DNA from: G965225705 sp965225705 | GTDB lineage: Bacteria; Pseudomonadota; Alphaproteobacteria; Caulobacterales; Maricaulaceae | Direction of reading: 5' to 3' | Length of the DNA: 64,000 nucleotides | Assembly (NCBI GenBank): GCA_965225705.1 | Contig: OZ245325.1 | Span: forward strand, 558,001-622,000 | In this document: positions 17,319 to 25,964 of the stretch, piece after piece | Layout: each line of letters begins with the position of its first letter | Position numbering within the stretch: the first letter of the stretch is position 1 | The notes under the pieces: generated by a model | What the model was told of the DNA's origin: nothing | Seen by the model: the letters and a program-made list of their open reading frames with translations, nothing else | Database searches by the model: none | Translations under genes and position numbers: made by a program

Positions 17319-18829
17319 GCTGCCACCTCCTTTAGAAGGTTAGCCATTTTGCCCCGTACTTCTGCCAATTCACCTTCAAGCGTGTCGATTTCTTGCTGAA
17401 CGGCTTCGATATCGATTTCTGCTTCTTCTTCGAAGGTATCGACATAGCGTGGGATATTCAGGTTGAAGTCATTTTCTTTCAGTTCGTCATAGCTTGCCAA
17501 ATGAGCATATTTTTCTTGTCTCTGACGCGCTTCGTAGGCGTTTAGGATTTTCTCCATATTTTCATCCATCAGGGCATTTTGGTTTTTGCCCGGCTGGTAA
17601 TCTTGGCTGGCGTCAATGAAAAGAACATCTTTGCGGTTTTCATTGACACCGCCTTTCTCACGGGAGCGGTCGAAGATCAAAATAGCGACCGGGATTGATG
17701 TTGTTGGAAACAGATTACCCGGCAGGCCAATGACGGCATCCAGCAAATTATCTTTGATCAGTTTTTCGCGGATGCGTCCTTCAGCTGCGCCACGGAAGAG
17801 AACACCATGCGGCACAACAATGGCAACGCGACCTTCTTTTTCGACGGCTGCTTCAATCATGTGACTGATAAAGGCGTAGTCACCTTTTGATTTTGGCGGC
17901 ACGCCGCGCCAGAAGCGGTTATATGTGTCAGCCTCAGCTTCGTCAGCGCCCCACTTATCAAGCGAGAATGGCGGGTTTGCGACGATATTGTCGAATTTCA
18001 TCAGGCGATCATTTTCCACCAGTGTTGGTGAGGTCAGCGTATTACACCATTCAATTCGGGCAGAGTCGGCACCATGCAGGAACATGTTCATGCGGCACAA
18101 CGCCCATGTACTGCCGTTCACGTCCATTCCGTAGATAGAATAGTTGCGGTCACCCACAGCCTTGGCTGCCTCAATCAATAAGCCGCCAGAACCACAGGCC
18201 GGGTCACAAATACGTGCGCCAACCTTTGGCTTGCACAGCTTGGCAACTAGCTCTGATACTTTGTGCGGGGTGTAGAACTCCCCAGCCTTTTTACCTGCAT
18301 CAGAGGCAAAGCGTTCGATCAGGTAAATATAAACATTACCGATAACATCTTCAGAAATGCGGCTTGGGCGCATATCAAGCTGAGGCTTGTGGAAGTCTTC
18401 CAGCAGCATTTTCAGGCGGCGGTTACGGTCCTTGGTTTTGCCCAGATTAGCTTCTGAGTTAAAATCAATGTTACGGAACACGCCTTCGAGCTTGCTTTTA
18501 TTGGATGTCTCAATTGAGTCCAACGCGATGTTAATCAGCTCACCAATATTGGCTTCATTGCGCTTTTCATAAAGGTCGTAAAAACTTGCATCTTTCGGCA
18601 GGATAAAGCGTTCACGCTCTAGCTTGCGGCGAATACGCACATCGTCATCACCATATTGCTTACGATATTCCTCATAATGATCCTTCCATACATCCGAGAT
18701 GTATTTCAGGAACAGCATCACGAGAATATAATCCTTGTAACCAGCTGCATCCATCACGCCACGAAAGGTGTCACAAGCAGCCCAGGCAGCGTTGTTCACG
18801 TCTTGTTGTTTAATGGGTTCATTTGTCAT
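17315..18829 (-). CDS. hsdM: Type I DNA methyltransferase subunit M (HsdM)
   Basis: A 504-residue N6-adenine methyltransferase. The N-terminal HsdM helical domain is followed by SAM-binding motif I, DPACGSGGLL (209-218), and catalytic motif IV, NPPF at 285-288. C-terminal coiled-coil residues (EAVQQEIDTLEGELAEVRG) contact HsdS. Length and motifs are normal. The ATG overlaps the stop of the half-length hsdS gene upstream (ATGA), and its stop overlaps rhuM. With HsdS it protects host DNA; with HsdR it forms the restriction complex. Confidence 0.95.
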   Translation of the reverse strand: MTNEPIKQQDVNNAAWAACDTFRGVMDAAGYKDYILVMLFLKYISDVWKDHYEEYRKQYGDDDVRIRRKLERERFILPKDASFYDLYEKRNEANIGELINIALDSIETSNKSKLEGVFRNIDFNSEANLGKTKDRNRRLKMLLEDFHKPQLDMRPSRISEDVIGNVYIYLIERFASDAGKKAGEFYTPHKVSELVAKLCKPKVGARICDPACGSGGLLIEAAKAVGDRNYSIYGMDVNGSTWALCRMNMFLHGADSARIEWCNTLTSPTLVENDRLMKFDNIVANPPFSLDKWGADEAEADTYNRFWRGVPPKSKGDYAFISHMIEAAVEKEGRVAIVVPHGVLFRGAAEGRIREKLIKDNLLDAVIGLPGNLFPTTSIPVAILIFDRSREKGGVNENRKDVLFIDASQDYQPGKNQNALMDENMEKILNAYEARQRQEKYAHLASYDELKENDFNLNIPRYVDTFEEEAEIDIEAVQQEIDTLEGELAEVRGKMANLLKEVAA

Positions 18830-19428
18830 TTCTGTGCTCCTGTTAACTTATTTGTGTTCAACGATGTCATCTGCATTAAAATTCCTTGGGTGTAGATCGC
18901 TTTGCGATTTTTAATCTCTTCTAAGAGTTGCTGCTCTCGCATGGAGAGACTGAAAAACTCAGCCACTTTTTTTTGCTGCTCTAATGAGGGCAGATTGACT
19001 TCTAAATCTTCCAAGCCTTGCTTGCTGACCATCTTGACCATGGTGCCTTTTGATCTGGACGCGAGATAAGACTGCGAAGACGGTTGGTTGATCCACCAAA
19101 GCAAAAACTCTGGTACAACCTTTTTTATATCTGGCCGCACACGGAATAATGGAGCAGCCACGATTGTGCTCTCCACGTCCTCATTAAGTAGTGCTGCAGT
19201 GTTTGTCTGGCCACGAGAGCGGAAAATAATATCCCCTAGCTTGGCAAGCTGATTCGGCTTAGGCTTAGCATGGTCGATGTGGATGCTTTCGCTCAAGTGC
19301 ACGAAGTTGTCGTCACCAAGGTCTTTCATCTGAATGACCCTAACGTTACCATCCTTAGATGCCTCAATCCGAGAGCGAAACGTCACTCCCGATGAAACCA
19401 TTGCTATATCTTTTAACTTCAAAATCAT
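18826..19428 (-). CDS. Half-length type I specificity subunit (single TRD HsdS)
   Basis: A 200-residue HsdS-like protein with one target-recognition domain. It begins like a normal HsdS half (LKLKDIAMVSSGVTFRS), has the central VIQMKDL and GDIIFRSRG phrases, and closes with LEVNLPSLEQQKKVAEFFS plus one conserved helix. I prefer ATG 19428, which begins exactly where the homology begins; the frame also offers ATG 19464 and an upstream start at 19494. It is the first gene of the operon, overlapping hsdM by 4 bases. Half-length HsdS proteins can homodimerise and replace a full HsdS. Having both forms with one hsdM suggests two specificities or a regulatory subunit (inference). Confidence 0.8.
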   Translation of the reverse strand: MILKLKDIAMVSSGVTFRSRIEASKDGNVRVIQMKDLGDDNFVHLSESIHIDHAKPKPNQLAKLGDIIFRSRGQTNTAALLNEDVESTIVAAPLFRVRPDIKKVVPEFLLWWINQPSSQSYLASRSKGTMVKMVSKQGLEDLEVNLPSLEQQKKVAEFFSLSMREQQLLEEIKNRKAIYTQGILMQMTSLNTNKLTGAQK

Positions 19429-19450
19429 CTCGACAAAACCCTGTAATTCG

Positions 19451-19512
19451 ATTACTGTTATCATAAATGTATCGCAGGATGTTCTGCGTGTCAACTATAA
19501 AAATACAGTAAT
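19451..19512. promoter_or_regulatory. Divergent control region with inverted repeat
   Basis: Between the RM operon (minus) and the nuclease-helicase gene (plus) lie ATTACTGT at 19451-19458 and its reverse complement ACAGTAAT at 19505-19512. A small palindrome, GCAG-N6-CTGC, sits between them at 19474-19487. Paired half-sites in a short divergent spacer are typical of an operator controlling both directions. No C-protein gene is seen; RhuM's N-terminal HTH-like region is one candidate binder (inference). Confidence 0.4.
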
Positions 19513-19532
19513 AGCGTTTTTGTAAAAATAAT

Positions 19533-22500
19533 ATGCAGCAATACGGTAACGATCAGATTCTCTACTCACCATCGGACTTGGTCACCTTTTTGGGGTGTCA
19601 CCATGCGAGCTTCCTTGATGTGAAGGCGTTGAGCGAGAGCATGGACAAGGCCGAGGCTAGCACGACTGCTCAGCTGCTGCAGCAAAAGGGCTTGGAGCAT
19701 GAGGCGTCTTATCTCCAGCAGCTCAAAGACGAAGGCAAGTCTGTCGTTGAAATCCCCAAAGATCGTAACCTGCAAGACTGCGCCCAGCTGACATTGGAGG
19801 CTATGCAGTCCGGTACGGATGTGATTTATCAGGCCGTGTTCTTTGCGCCGCCTTGGCGGGGTGATGCTGATTTCCTGATCAAGTGCGCCACGCCGTCCGA
19901 CTTAGGTGATTTTAGCTATGAGGTGCTGGATACTAAACTGTCACGAACAGCCGAGCCCAAGCATATCATGCAGCTTTGTGTCTATTCCGAGTTGCTGACC
20001 GATCTGCAGGGACTGCGCCCGGCTGATATGCATTTGTTTCTGGGTGACCATGAAAAACAGCTTCCGCGTGGCTGATTTTTTCTATTACTACACCCGCGCC
20101 AAAGGTCGTTTTGAAACCTATCTGCAAAACCTGCCAGCAGACTCATATCCTGAGCCTTGCGGTCATTGTAATTTCTGCCCATGGCGTGAAGGCTGCAAAG
20201 CGCAGTGGGAACAAGATGATCATTTAAGCCTTGTGGCCAATATTCAGCGCTCACAGATGGACAAGTTACGTAAGGCTGGCATCCGCACTGTTGCTGAACT
20301 GGCCACCACAGCGCCTGACACCAAAATTCTAGATCTTAGTCGTGATGTGTTTTTGCGTTTGCGCTCGCAAGCCGTCCTGCAACATCACAAAGCCACCACT
20401 GGTGAGAATAAGTGCGAAATCATCCCGTTCCCTCAGGGCAAGGGCTTTACCCGCATGCCTGTGCCGGATGATGGCGACCTGTTCTTTGATATGGAAGGCG
20501 ATCCACTTTATCCGAATGGCTTGGAGTATTTGTTTGGGGTCTATTATTTCAAAGATGGCAAGGAGCTTTTCCTTCCGTTTTGGGGGCATGATCATGAAGA
20601 AGAGAAAGAGACCTTCAAACGCTTCATGGCGTTTCTGGCTGACCATTTGGCCAAACATCCGCACGCCCATATCTATCATTATAACCACTATGAAACCAAA
20701 GCCCTGAAACGCTTGGCCTGCCGTTATGCTGTGTGTGAAGAGCAGCTGGATAATCTGCTTCGCAATCAGAAATTCGTCGATCTGTATCTTGTGGTGCGTG
20801 AGAGCATTCGTACCTCTGAACCCGGCTATTCCATCAAGAACATGGAAACCTTCTATATGGACAAGCGGGCCAATGCTGTGGCAACCGCTGCCGATAGCAT
20901 CATCGTTTACAACGCATGGCGCGAAACAGGTGCTGATGAATTGCTGCAAGAGATTTCTGATTATAACGAGGTGGATTGCGTTTCCACGCACTTGCTGCGG
21001 GATTGGCTGCTGACGCTTAAGCCAGAAGATGCACCATGGTTTAAGGACCTGCCTGAATATGCCGAGGAAGAAGAGCTGCAGCGCAAGGATTGGGAAATCG
21101 AATATGAGGATTACCAAAGCCGCCTTGGTGTGACAGAAGAAAGCCCGCCGCCGATCAATGAGCGGCTGTCGCATCTGCTGGAGTTTCATAACCGAGAAGC
21201 CAAACCACAATGGTGGAGCAGTTTTGAACGCCAGAACAAATTTGAAGATGAGCTGATTGATGACACTGAATGTCTGGGCGGCTTGCAGCAAATTGGCAGC
21301 CCCGAGCCTGAAAAGCGCTCTCTGATATACAGCTACCGCTTCCCATCACAGGAATACAAACTGAAGGTTGGCGCTCAGGCCGTTGACATCGCTGTGATGG
21401 AAAATGCGGGCACTATAGTTGAGATTGATGAAGATGCCTGCATCGTCAAGATCAAGCGCGGGGCCAACAAAGAGCCATTGCCGGAAAGCCTATCGATTGG
21501 CCCGCCGGGACCAATTGACAGCAAGATCATCCGCTCAGCGATTTATCGCTATGCTGATCATGTGCTGGAAGCGCCGGAAGGCACTCACGCCGCGACAGAA
21601 CTATTGGCACGAAATGTACCGCGCATTCAGGGTAAACAAGCGGGTGAAGCGGTTATCACCTCGGACGATCTGCAAGGCGATGCGCTGGAAGCCATAGCTG
21701 CGTTAGAAAACAGCTATCTCTTTATTCAAGGCCCACCGGGTGCAGGTAAGACTTATACCAGCAGCCATATCATTGTGGACCTGATCAGACGTGGCAAGAA
21801 AATCGGGGTTACCTCCAACTCACACAAAGCCATTCATAATTTACTGGAAAAAGTGGAGAGCGTTGCTGCTGAAAAAGGCGTGCATTTCCATGGCATCAAG
21901 AAAGCCAGCGGTGGGAATGACGAGACCATCTTTGATGGGCAATTTATCCGCTCAGAAACCAAGACTGATAATATGAGCCTTGGCGCTGATCTCTTTGCAG
22001 GCACAGCTTGGACTTTTGCCAGCCAGCACTTTGATGGTCAGCTTGATTATCTGTTCATTGACGAGGCCGGACAAGTTGCCACGGCCAATGTGGTTGCCAT
22101 GGCTACAGCGACCAAGAACATCATTCTGGTGGGGGATCAGATGCAGCTGGGGCAGCCCATCCAAGGCATTCATCCGGGGGAGGCTGGCTTGTCAGTGCTG
22201 GAATTCTTGTTGGGCGATCATTCTACGATTCCGGCTGAGCGCGGTATTTTCCTTGGTCAGACACGCCGCATGCGTCCAAGCATCTGCCAGTTTATTTCTG
22301 ATGCCTTTTACGATGGCCGCCTGACAGCTCATGAGAGTACCGGCGAACGCAGTCTAAATCTGCAAGGCGCTGAACTGCCCAGTGAGGGGATTGGCATGAT
22401 CCCGGCAGAGCATGAAGGCTGCTCACAAAAAAGCGTGGAGGAAGGCGAAATCATCAAAGCCAAATATGATACCTTGATCGGTCAAGAATTTACCGACCGT

Positions 22501-22866
22501 GATGGCACCACACGCCCGATCACCGAGGACGATATTCTGGTGGTCACGCCATACAATGTGCAGGTGAACTATCTGCGCTCCATCCTACCGGATAATGCTA
22601 AGGTTGGCACCGTTGATAAGTTCCAAGGCCAAGAAGCGTCCATCGTGCTGATTTCCATGGTGACATCCAGCGCCGAAGATCTTCCGCGCAACATTGAGTT
22701 TCTCTACAGCAAGAACCGCCTGAATGTTGCCGTCTCACGCGCACAGTGTTTAGCGGTGGTGGTTGCCAATCCCAAGTTGCTGGAAATTCCATGTGGTACT
22801 GTAGAGCAGATGAAATTGGTAAATACATTCTGCTGGCTGGATGGGTATTCAAATAAGATAGGATAA
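19533..22866 (+). pseudogene. TM0106-type RecB-like nuclease fused to SF1 helicase, broken by a frameshift
   Basis: One protein is encoded in two frames: 19533-20075 and about 20053-22866. The first part has the RecB-like nuclease (GDADF with Asp111, Asp133 and Lys135 in EVLDTKLS, Gln147). Removing one A from the A5 run at 20053-20057 restores the join, GDHENSFRVADFF. A Cys cluster (CGHCNFCPWREGC) follows, then an RNase H-like YprB domain (FFDMEGDP, DYNEVDC). A complete SF1 helicase comes last: GPPGAGKT, FIDEAGQ, GDQMQLGQP, TVDKFQGQE, NRLNVAVSRAQ. The rest of the frame is clean over 930 residues, so the shift is recent, a sequencing error, or recoded. The ATG at 20044 could produce the C-terminal part alone. 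Divergent from the RM operon; probable defence role (inference). Confidence 0.85.
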
Positions 22867-22870
22867 GGAC

Positions 22871-23617
22871 ATGAACTACGATTTACTGATTGATCTGCAC
22901 AAAGGCAACAAACGCCAAGGCCCGGGTGGCGATGAACAAACCATACAGGCATTGCAGTTGGCAGGTTTGGCGGGCAGATCTGAGACTTTAAAAATAGTCG
23001 ATATTGGCTGCGGTACCGGAGCCTCAACGCTTACATTAGCTGAACACTTAAACGCCGATATAACAGCAGTTGATCTGTTTCAGGACTTTCTGGATATCTT
23101 GAACGCCGATGCAAAAAAGCATGGAGTTGCTGATAAGATCACAACGCTGGCAGGCCCAATGGAAGAGCTGCCTTTTGAAGAAGGAAGTCTTGATGTTATC
23201 TGGGCTGAAGGAGCCATTTACAATATGGGCTTTGCCAAAGGCGTGGACTATTTCAAGCGCTTCCTAAAGCCCAGTGGCATATTGGCAGCTTCTGAAATCA
23301 CATGGTTGACCAAAGAACGTCCCGCTGAAATACAGCAACATTGGGATGCAGAATATCCTGAGATTGCTGTTACCTCAGAAAAGATTAAGGTTCTTGAAGC
23401 TCAAGACTTTCTCTTAAAGGGCTATTTCCCACTCCCTGAATCTTGCTGGATGGATAATTACTACACACCACTGGAAAATGCTTACGATGCCTTCCTTGAT
23501 AGGCATAACTCTGATGATGCCCGAGCAATCATTGAGTCTGAAAAAGTGGAGGTTTCCCTCTACAAAAAATATCAGAGTTACCTCAGCTACGGCTTTTACA
23601 TCGCTCAGAAGATTTAA
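22871..23617 (+). CDS. Class I SAM-dependent methyltransferase
   Basis: A 248-residue Rossmann-fold methyltransferase. Motif I is VDIGCGTG (43-50), followed by an acidic end of strand 2 (ITAVDLF) and the motif IV-like phrase LDVIWAEGAIYNMG. It lacks the NPPY or PCQ motifs of DNA methyltransferases, so a small-molecule or protein substrate is more likely than DNA. AAGGA precedes the ATG, which begins 5 bases after the nuclease-helicase stop, so the two genes are probably co-transcribed. Substrate unknown. Confidence 0.8.
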   Translation: MNYDLLIDLHKGNKRQGPGGDEQTIQALQLAGLAGRSETLKIVDIGCGTGASTLTLAEHLNADITAVDLFQDFLDILNADAKKHGVADKITTLAGPMEELPFEEGSLDVIWAEGAIYNMGFAKGVDYFKRFLKPSGILAASEITWLTKERPAEIQQHWDAEYPEIAVTSEKIKVLEAQDFLLKGYFPLPESCWMDNYYTPLENAYDAFLDRHNSDDARAIIESEKVEVSLYKKYQSYLSYGFYIAQKI

Positions 23618-24074
23618 TGATGCGGTGAATAGCAGTCTTAATCACCGCATATTTTGCAGCGATTGTCCGTTTCCAATGAATTCCAAACAGGGATTCGAAC
23701 TTGCGATTAGTACCGTACTTTCGCCGCTATGATTGAAGCTATGCCAAGAACGGAAATCAAATCCGCACAAGGCGTTGCAACATAAAACTTGCTTTCTATT
23801 GTTTTTAGGGCAGTTATTTGTTGCAACACAATGGTGGGTGTAGAGGATTCGAACCCAAAGGGGGTCAATACACCGCCATTAACCTGTTTTTCGCTGAAAA
23901 CCCGGATTGTGTTTATATGACAACATAGCCTGGTCAGGCAATAAATTTCCAACGACATTTCTGGGTTTTGCAGCCAGTTTCCCTTTTAAAAAATTGAAGA
24001 TTGTGATAAAATTTGTTCCCTCATTCTTTTTATGTCTGTTCCCAGGATAAAATTATTTAATATTGTAGTATTTT
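23618..24074. other. Gene-free spacer with tRNA-like remnants
   Basis: No convincing gene. It contains the tRNA 3'-end fragment described at 23832-23853 and a second T-arm-like string, GATTCGAAC, near 23692-23700 that lacks a matching acceptor end. The last 100 bases before 24075 are AT-rich, with no clear ribosome site for the next gene. Confidence 0.6.
23832..23853 (-). other. Orphan tRNA 3' fragment, probable attachment-site remnant
   Basis: On the minus strand the sequence reads GTTCGAATCCTC, then TACACCC-A-CCA: a T-loop with 3' T-stem, a 7-base acceptor strand, a discriminator and CCA. The 5' side does not continue as a tRNA, and the T-stem is only matched on its 3' half. A tRNA starting GGGTGTA would fit, which resembles tRNA-Lys. 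Such fragments are left by integration of mobile elements into tRNA genes. The matching intact tRNA is not in this window. Confidence 0.55.
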
Positions 24075-25388
24075 ATGGAATTAAAAAGCATAAAAATCAG
24101 TGACTTGCAAGTAAATCGATCCAATGACAGGCACGGTGAACTTGAACATGAAACAGCTGCAATTGCGTGGCTTTTCAGGAATCATGAAAGACATATGAAA
24201 AACCTGGCAAGGGATATTGCCGAAATGGGAAAAGTCTATGAGCCTCCTCTGGTGTTCACAGACAAGGGGAACTTTGTTGTTCTCGATGGTAACAGGCGTG
24301 TAACGTGCCTGAAATTGCTGGACCATCCCTCAAAGGCACCTACAACAGATTTGCAGAGATACTTTGAGAAGCTTCGATGCGGATGGAAAGGGAGTTTTCC
24401 AGAGAGCATTCAGTGCTGGGTTGAACGTGACAGAGATACAGTTGATGAAATTTTGTACCGTAGGCATACAGGTACACTAGAAGGAGTTGGTCAATCTAAA
24501 TGGAATGACCGCATGAAAGATAATTTTGTTACAAGAACCGGTAAGAAATCAGGTTTCAACGTTGCAGACGAAATAGAGAGTCGTTTGGAAGACGCGGGTA
24601 TGCTTCCAGATAAAAAGATACCCCGATCCAACATAAACCGTTTTTTCTCTGCTGAAGAGTTCCGAAGCCCTGTTGGCTTTAGTGTCAGGAAGAAAAAATG
24701 GTATTATACGCACCATCCGGATGAGGTTTTGAAAGCACTTCAAAAAATTGCAAACGATTTTGCATATGGTGCAGTGGTTCTTGGAGATATATGGAATTCT
24801 AGCGGAAAACGGAAATATCTGGACCGTCTGGATAGGGAAGGTTTTTTGCCAGAACATGACGATGTATACGAAGATAAAGACTCTTCGACAAACAAGCAAA
24901 AACCTAGGGACAAATCCTCCAGACCCAGGCTAAAACCACAGCCTCAAACTCCCAAAAACACAACGCTGATACCACAAGAAGAATTTGGTATTGAATGGAC
25001 AGGAGAAATGGAAAGGCATAGGGCAATTTGGGAAGAGCTACAATTTCACCTGTCTATAGAAAAGCATCCAAATGCAATTTCAGTTCTGTTCCGTGTACTT
25101 TTAGAAATATCCATTGAACACTATATCGACAAAGAGAATCTTCCACATCTTCAGAATAAAAACCTGGCCTATTGTTTTCAGAGTGTGGGGGAGAGACTGG
25201 TGCGCGGTAAAAAAATTGATAAAAAGGAATGGACAAAGATTAAAAAATTCAGGGATGCAGACCAGCTTATATCAGCAGATACGTTCAATAAATATGTTCA
25301 CGCAAAGGATTTTGCACCTTCCCCTGAACACCTGAAGGTTTTGTGGGGTGGACCTGCACCCTTTATTCTCGCCAGCTTAAAAAAATAG
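24075..25388 (+). CDS. ParB/Srx-fold domain protein, stand-alone
   Basis: A 437-residue protein. The N-terminal 110 residues have a ParB/Srx-type fold: ISDLQVNRSNDR, an acceptor loop (YEPPLVF), and the signature VVLDGNRR at 68-75, where ParB-like proteins bind and hydrolyse nucleotide. A middle region, about 140-280, is basic. A Lys/Pro-rich linker near 285-310 joins a C-terminal helical domain (HPNAISVLFRVLLEISIE, NKYVHAKDFAPSPEHLK). There is no HTH of the chromosomal ParB type and no parA neighbour, so plasmid or chromosome partition is unlikely. Proteins of this shape are common in defence islands; function unknown. No clear Shine-Dalgarno precedes the ATG. Confidence 0.65.
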   Translation: MELKSIKISDLQVNRSNDRHGELEHETAAIAWLFRNHERHMKNLARDIAEMGKVYEPPLVFTDKGNFVVLDGNRRVTCLKLLDHPSKAPTTDLQRYFEKLRCGWKGSFPESIQCWVERDRDTVDEILYRRHTGTLEGVGQSKWNDRMKDNFVTRTGKKSGFNVADEIESRLEDAGMLPDKKIPRSNINRFFSAEEFRSPVGFSVRKKKWYYTHHPDEVLKALQKIANDFAYGAVVLGDIWNSSGKRKYLDRLDREGFLPEHDDVYEDKDSSTNKQKPRDKSSRPRLKPQPQTPKNTTLIPQEEFGIEWTGEMERHRAIWEELQFHLSIEKHPNAISVLFRVLLEISIEHYIDKENLPHLQNKNLAYCFQSVGERLVRGKKIDKKEWTKIKKFRDADQLISADTFNKYVHAKDFAPSPEHLKVLWGGPAPFILASLKK

Positions 25389-25964
25389 AGACTCTTTTTT
25401 ATTTTTTTATGTTCTCCGGGGCCTGTATCCAAACCGGTCTCCGGACATATTTTTAAAGGTCAGCTTTATCAGGAAAAATGTGGGGATCTGATTAAGGTGT
25501 GTTTTTTTACCCCTTTTAAACTTTCTTGTTCACAAGTTTACGGTACTTAACCTGAATACAGGTTTGGGTAATTAATTTTCCTGAACATGTCCGGCGCTTC
25601 ATTCATGATAAAGCACCATCTTAAAGAATGAAATCATAAAAAAACATGATTGTTTTGGAAGATAAATTTTTTATCAGGAGAGTCGGGACGTTAGAGGAAA
25701 AAATCTATCTCATTTATAAAGATAAAACTGTGTGGCCTGATAGCGGGGCTTATGTGTGTGTTGTGATGTTGATAAGTTTAAAGGGAAGGTATTTCGGGGT
25801 CATGTGCATTTATAGAAGCTTTTTTACGCAAGGGTTTTGTTCATAACAAAGTGATAAGATTTTATCTGAATTCGTCTGTCTTTGCTGATTAGGTCAGGGG
25901 GTCAACACCCCTTGTTGAAAATTTTATCATAAAGGGTGACATCATCCCTTATAGGAACATCAAT
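25389..25964. other. Gene-free AT-rich spacer at right end of accessory region
   Basis: A 576-base stretch without a credible gene. A possible 66-codon ORF at 25646-25846 lacks a ribosome site and has no recognisable features. A small GGGGT/ACCCC hairpin lies near 25905-25918 without a T-tract in either direction. I see no tRNA fragment or repeat that would mark the island's right border. Confidence 0.6.

Noticed and set aside
20329..21291. 320-codon minus ORF inside the nuclease-helicase gene
   Set aside because: Antisense shadow; the plus strand carries the YprB and helicase motifs throughout.
8696..23700. Shared GTTCGAATCCCT between tRNA-Ser and 23689-23700 as an att pair
   Set aside because: The two copies are in opposite orientation and the match is only the generic tRNA T-arm; integration would leave direct repeats.
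23707..23958. 83-codon minus ORF in the island spacer
   Set aside because: It runs through the tRNA 3' fragment, lacks a ribosome site, and has no coding character.
24075..25388. ParB-like gene as a chromosome partition gene
   Set aside because: No parA partner, no parS-like repeats and no ParB HTH domain.
25646..25846. 66-codon ORF in the right border spacer
   Set aside because: No Shine-Dalgarno, no recognisable motif, and flanked by AT-rich DNA.
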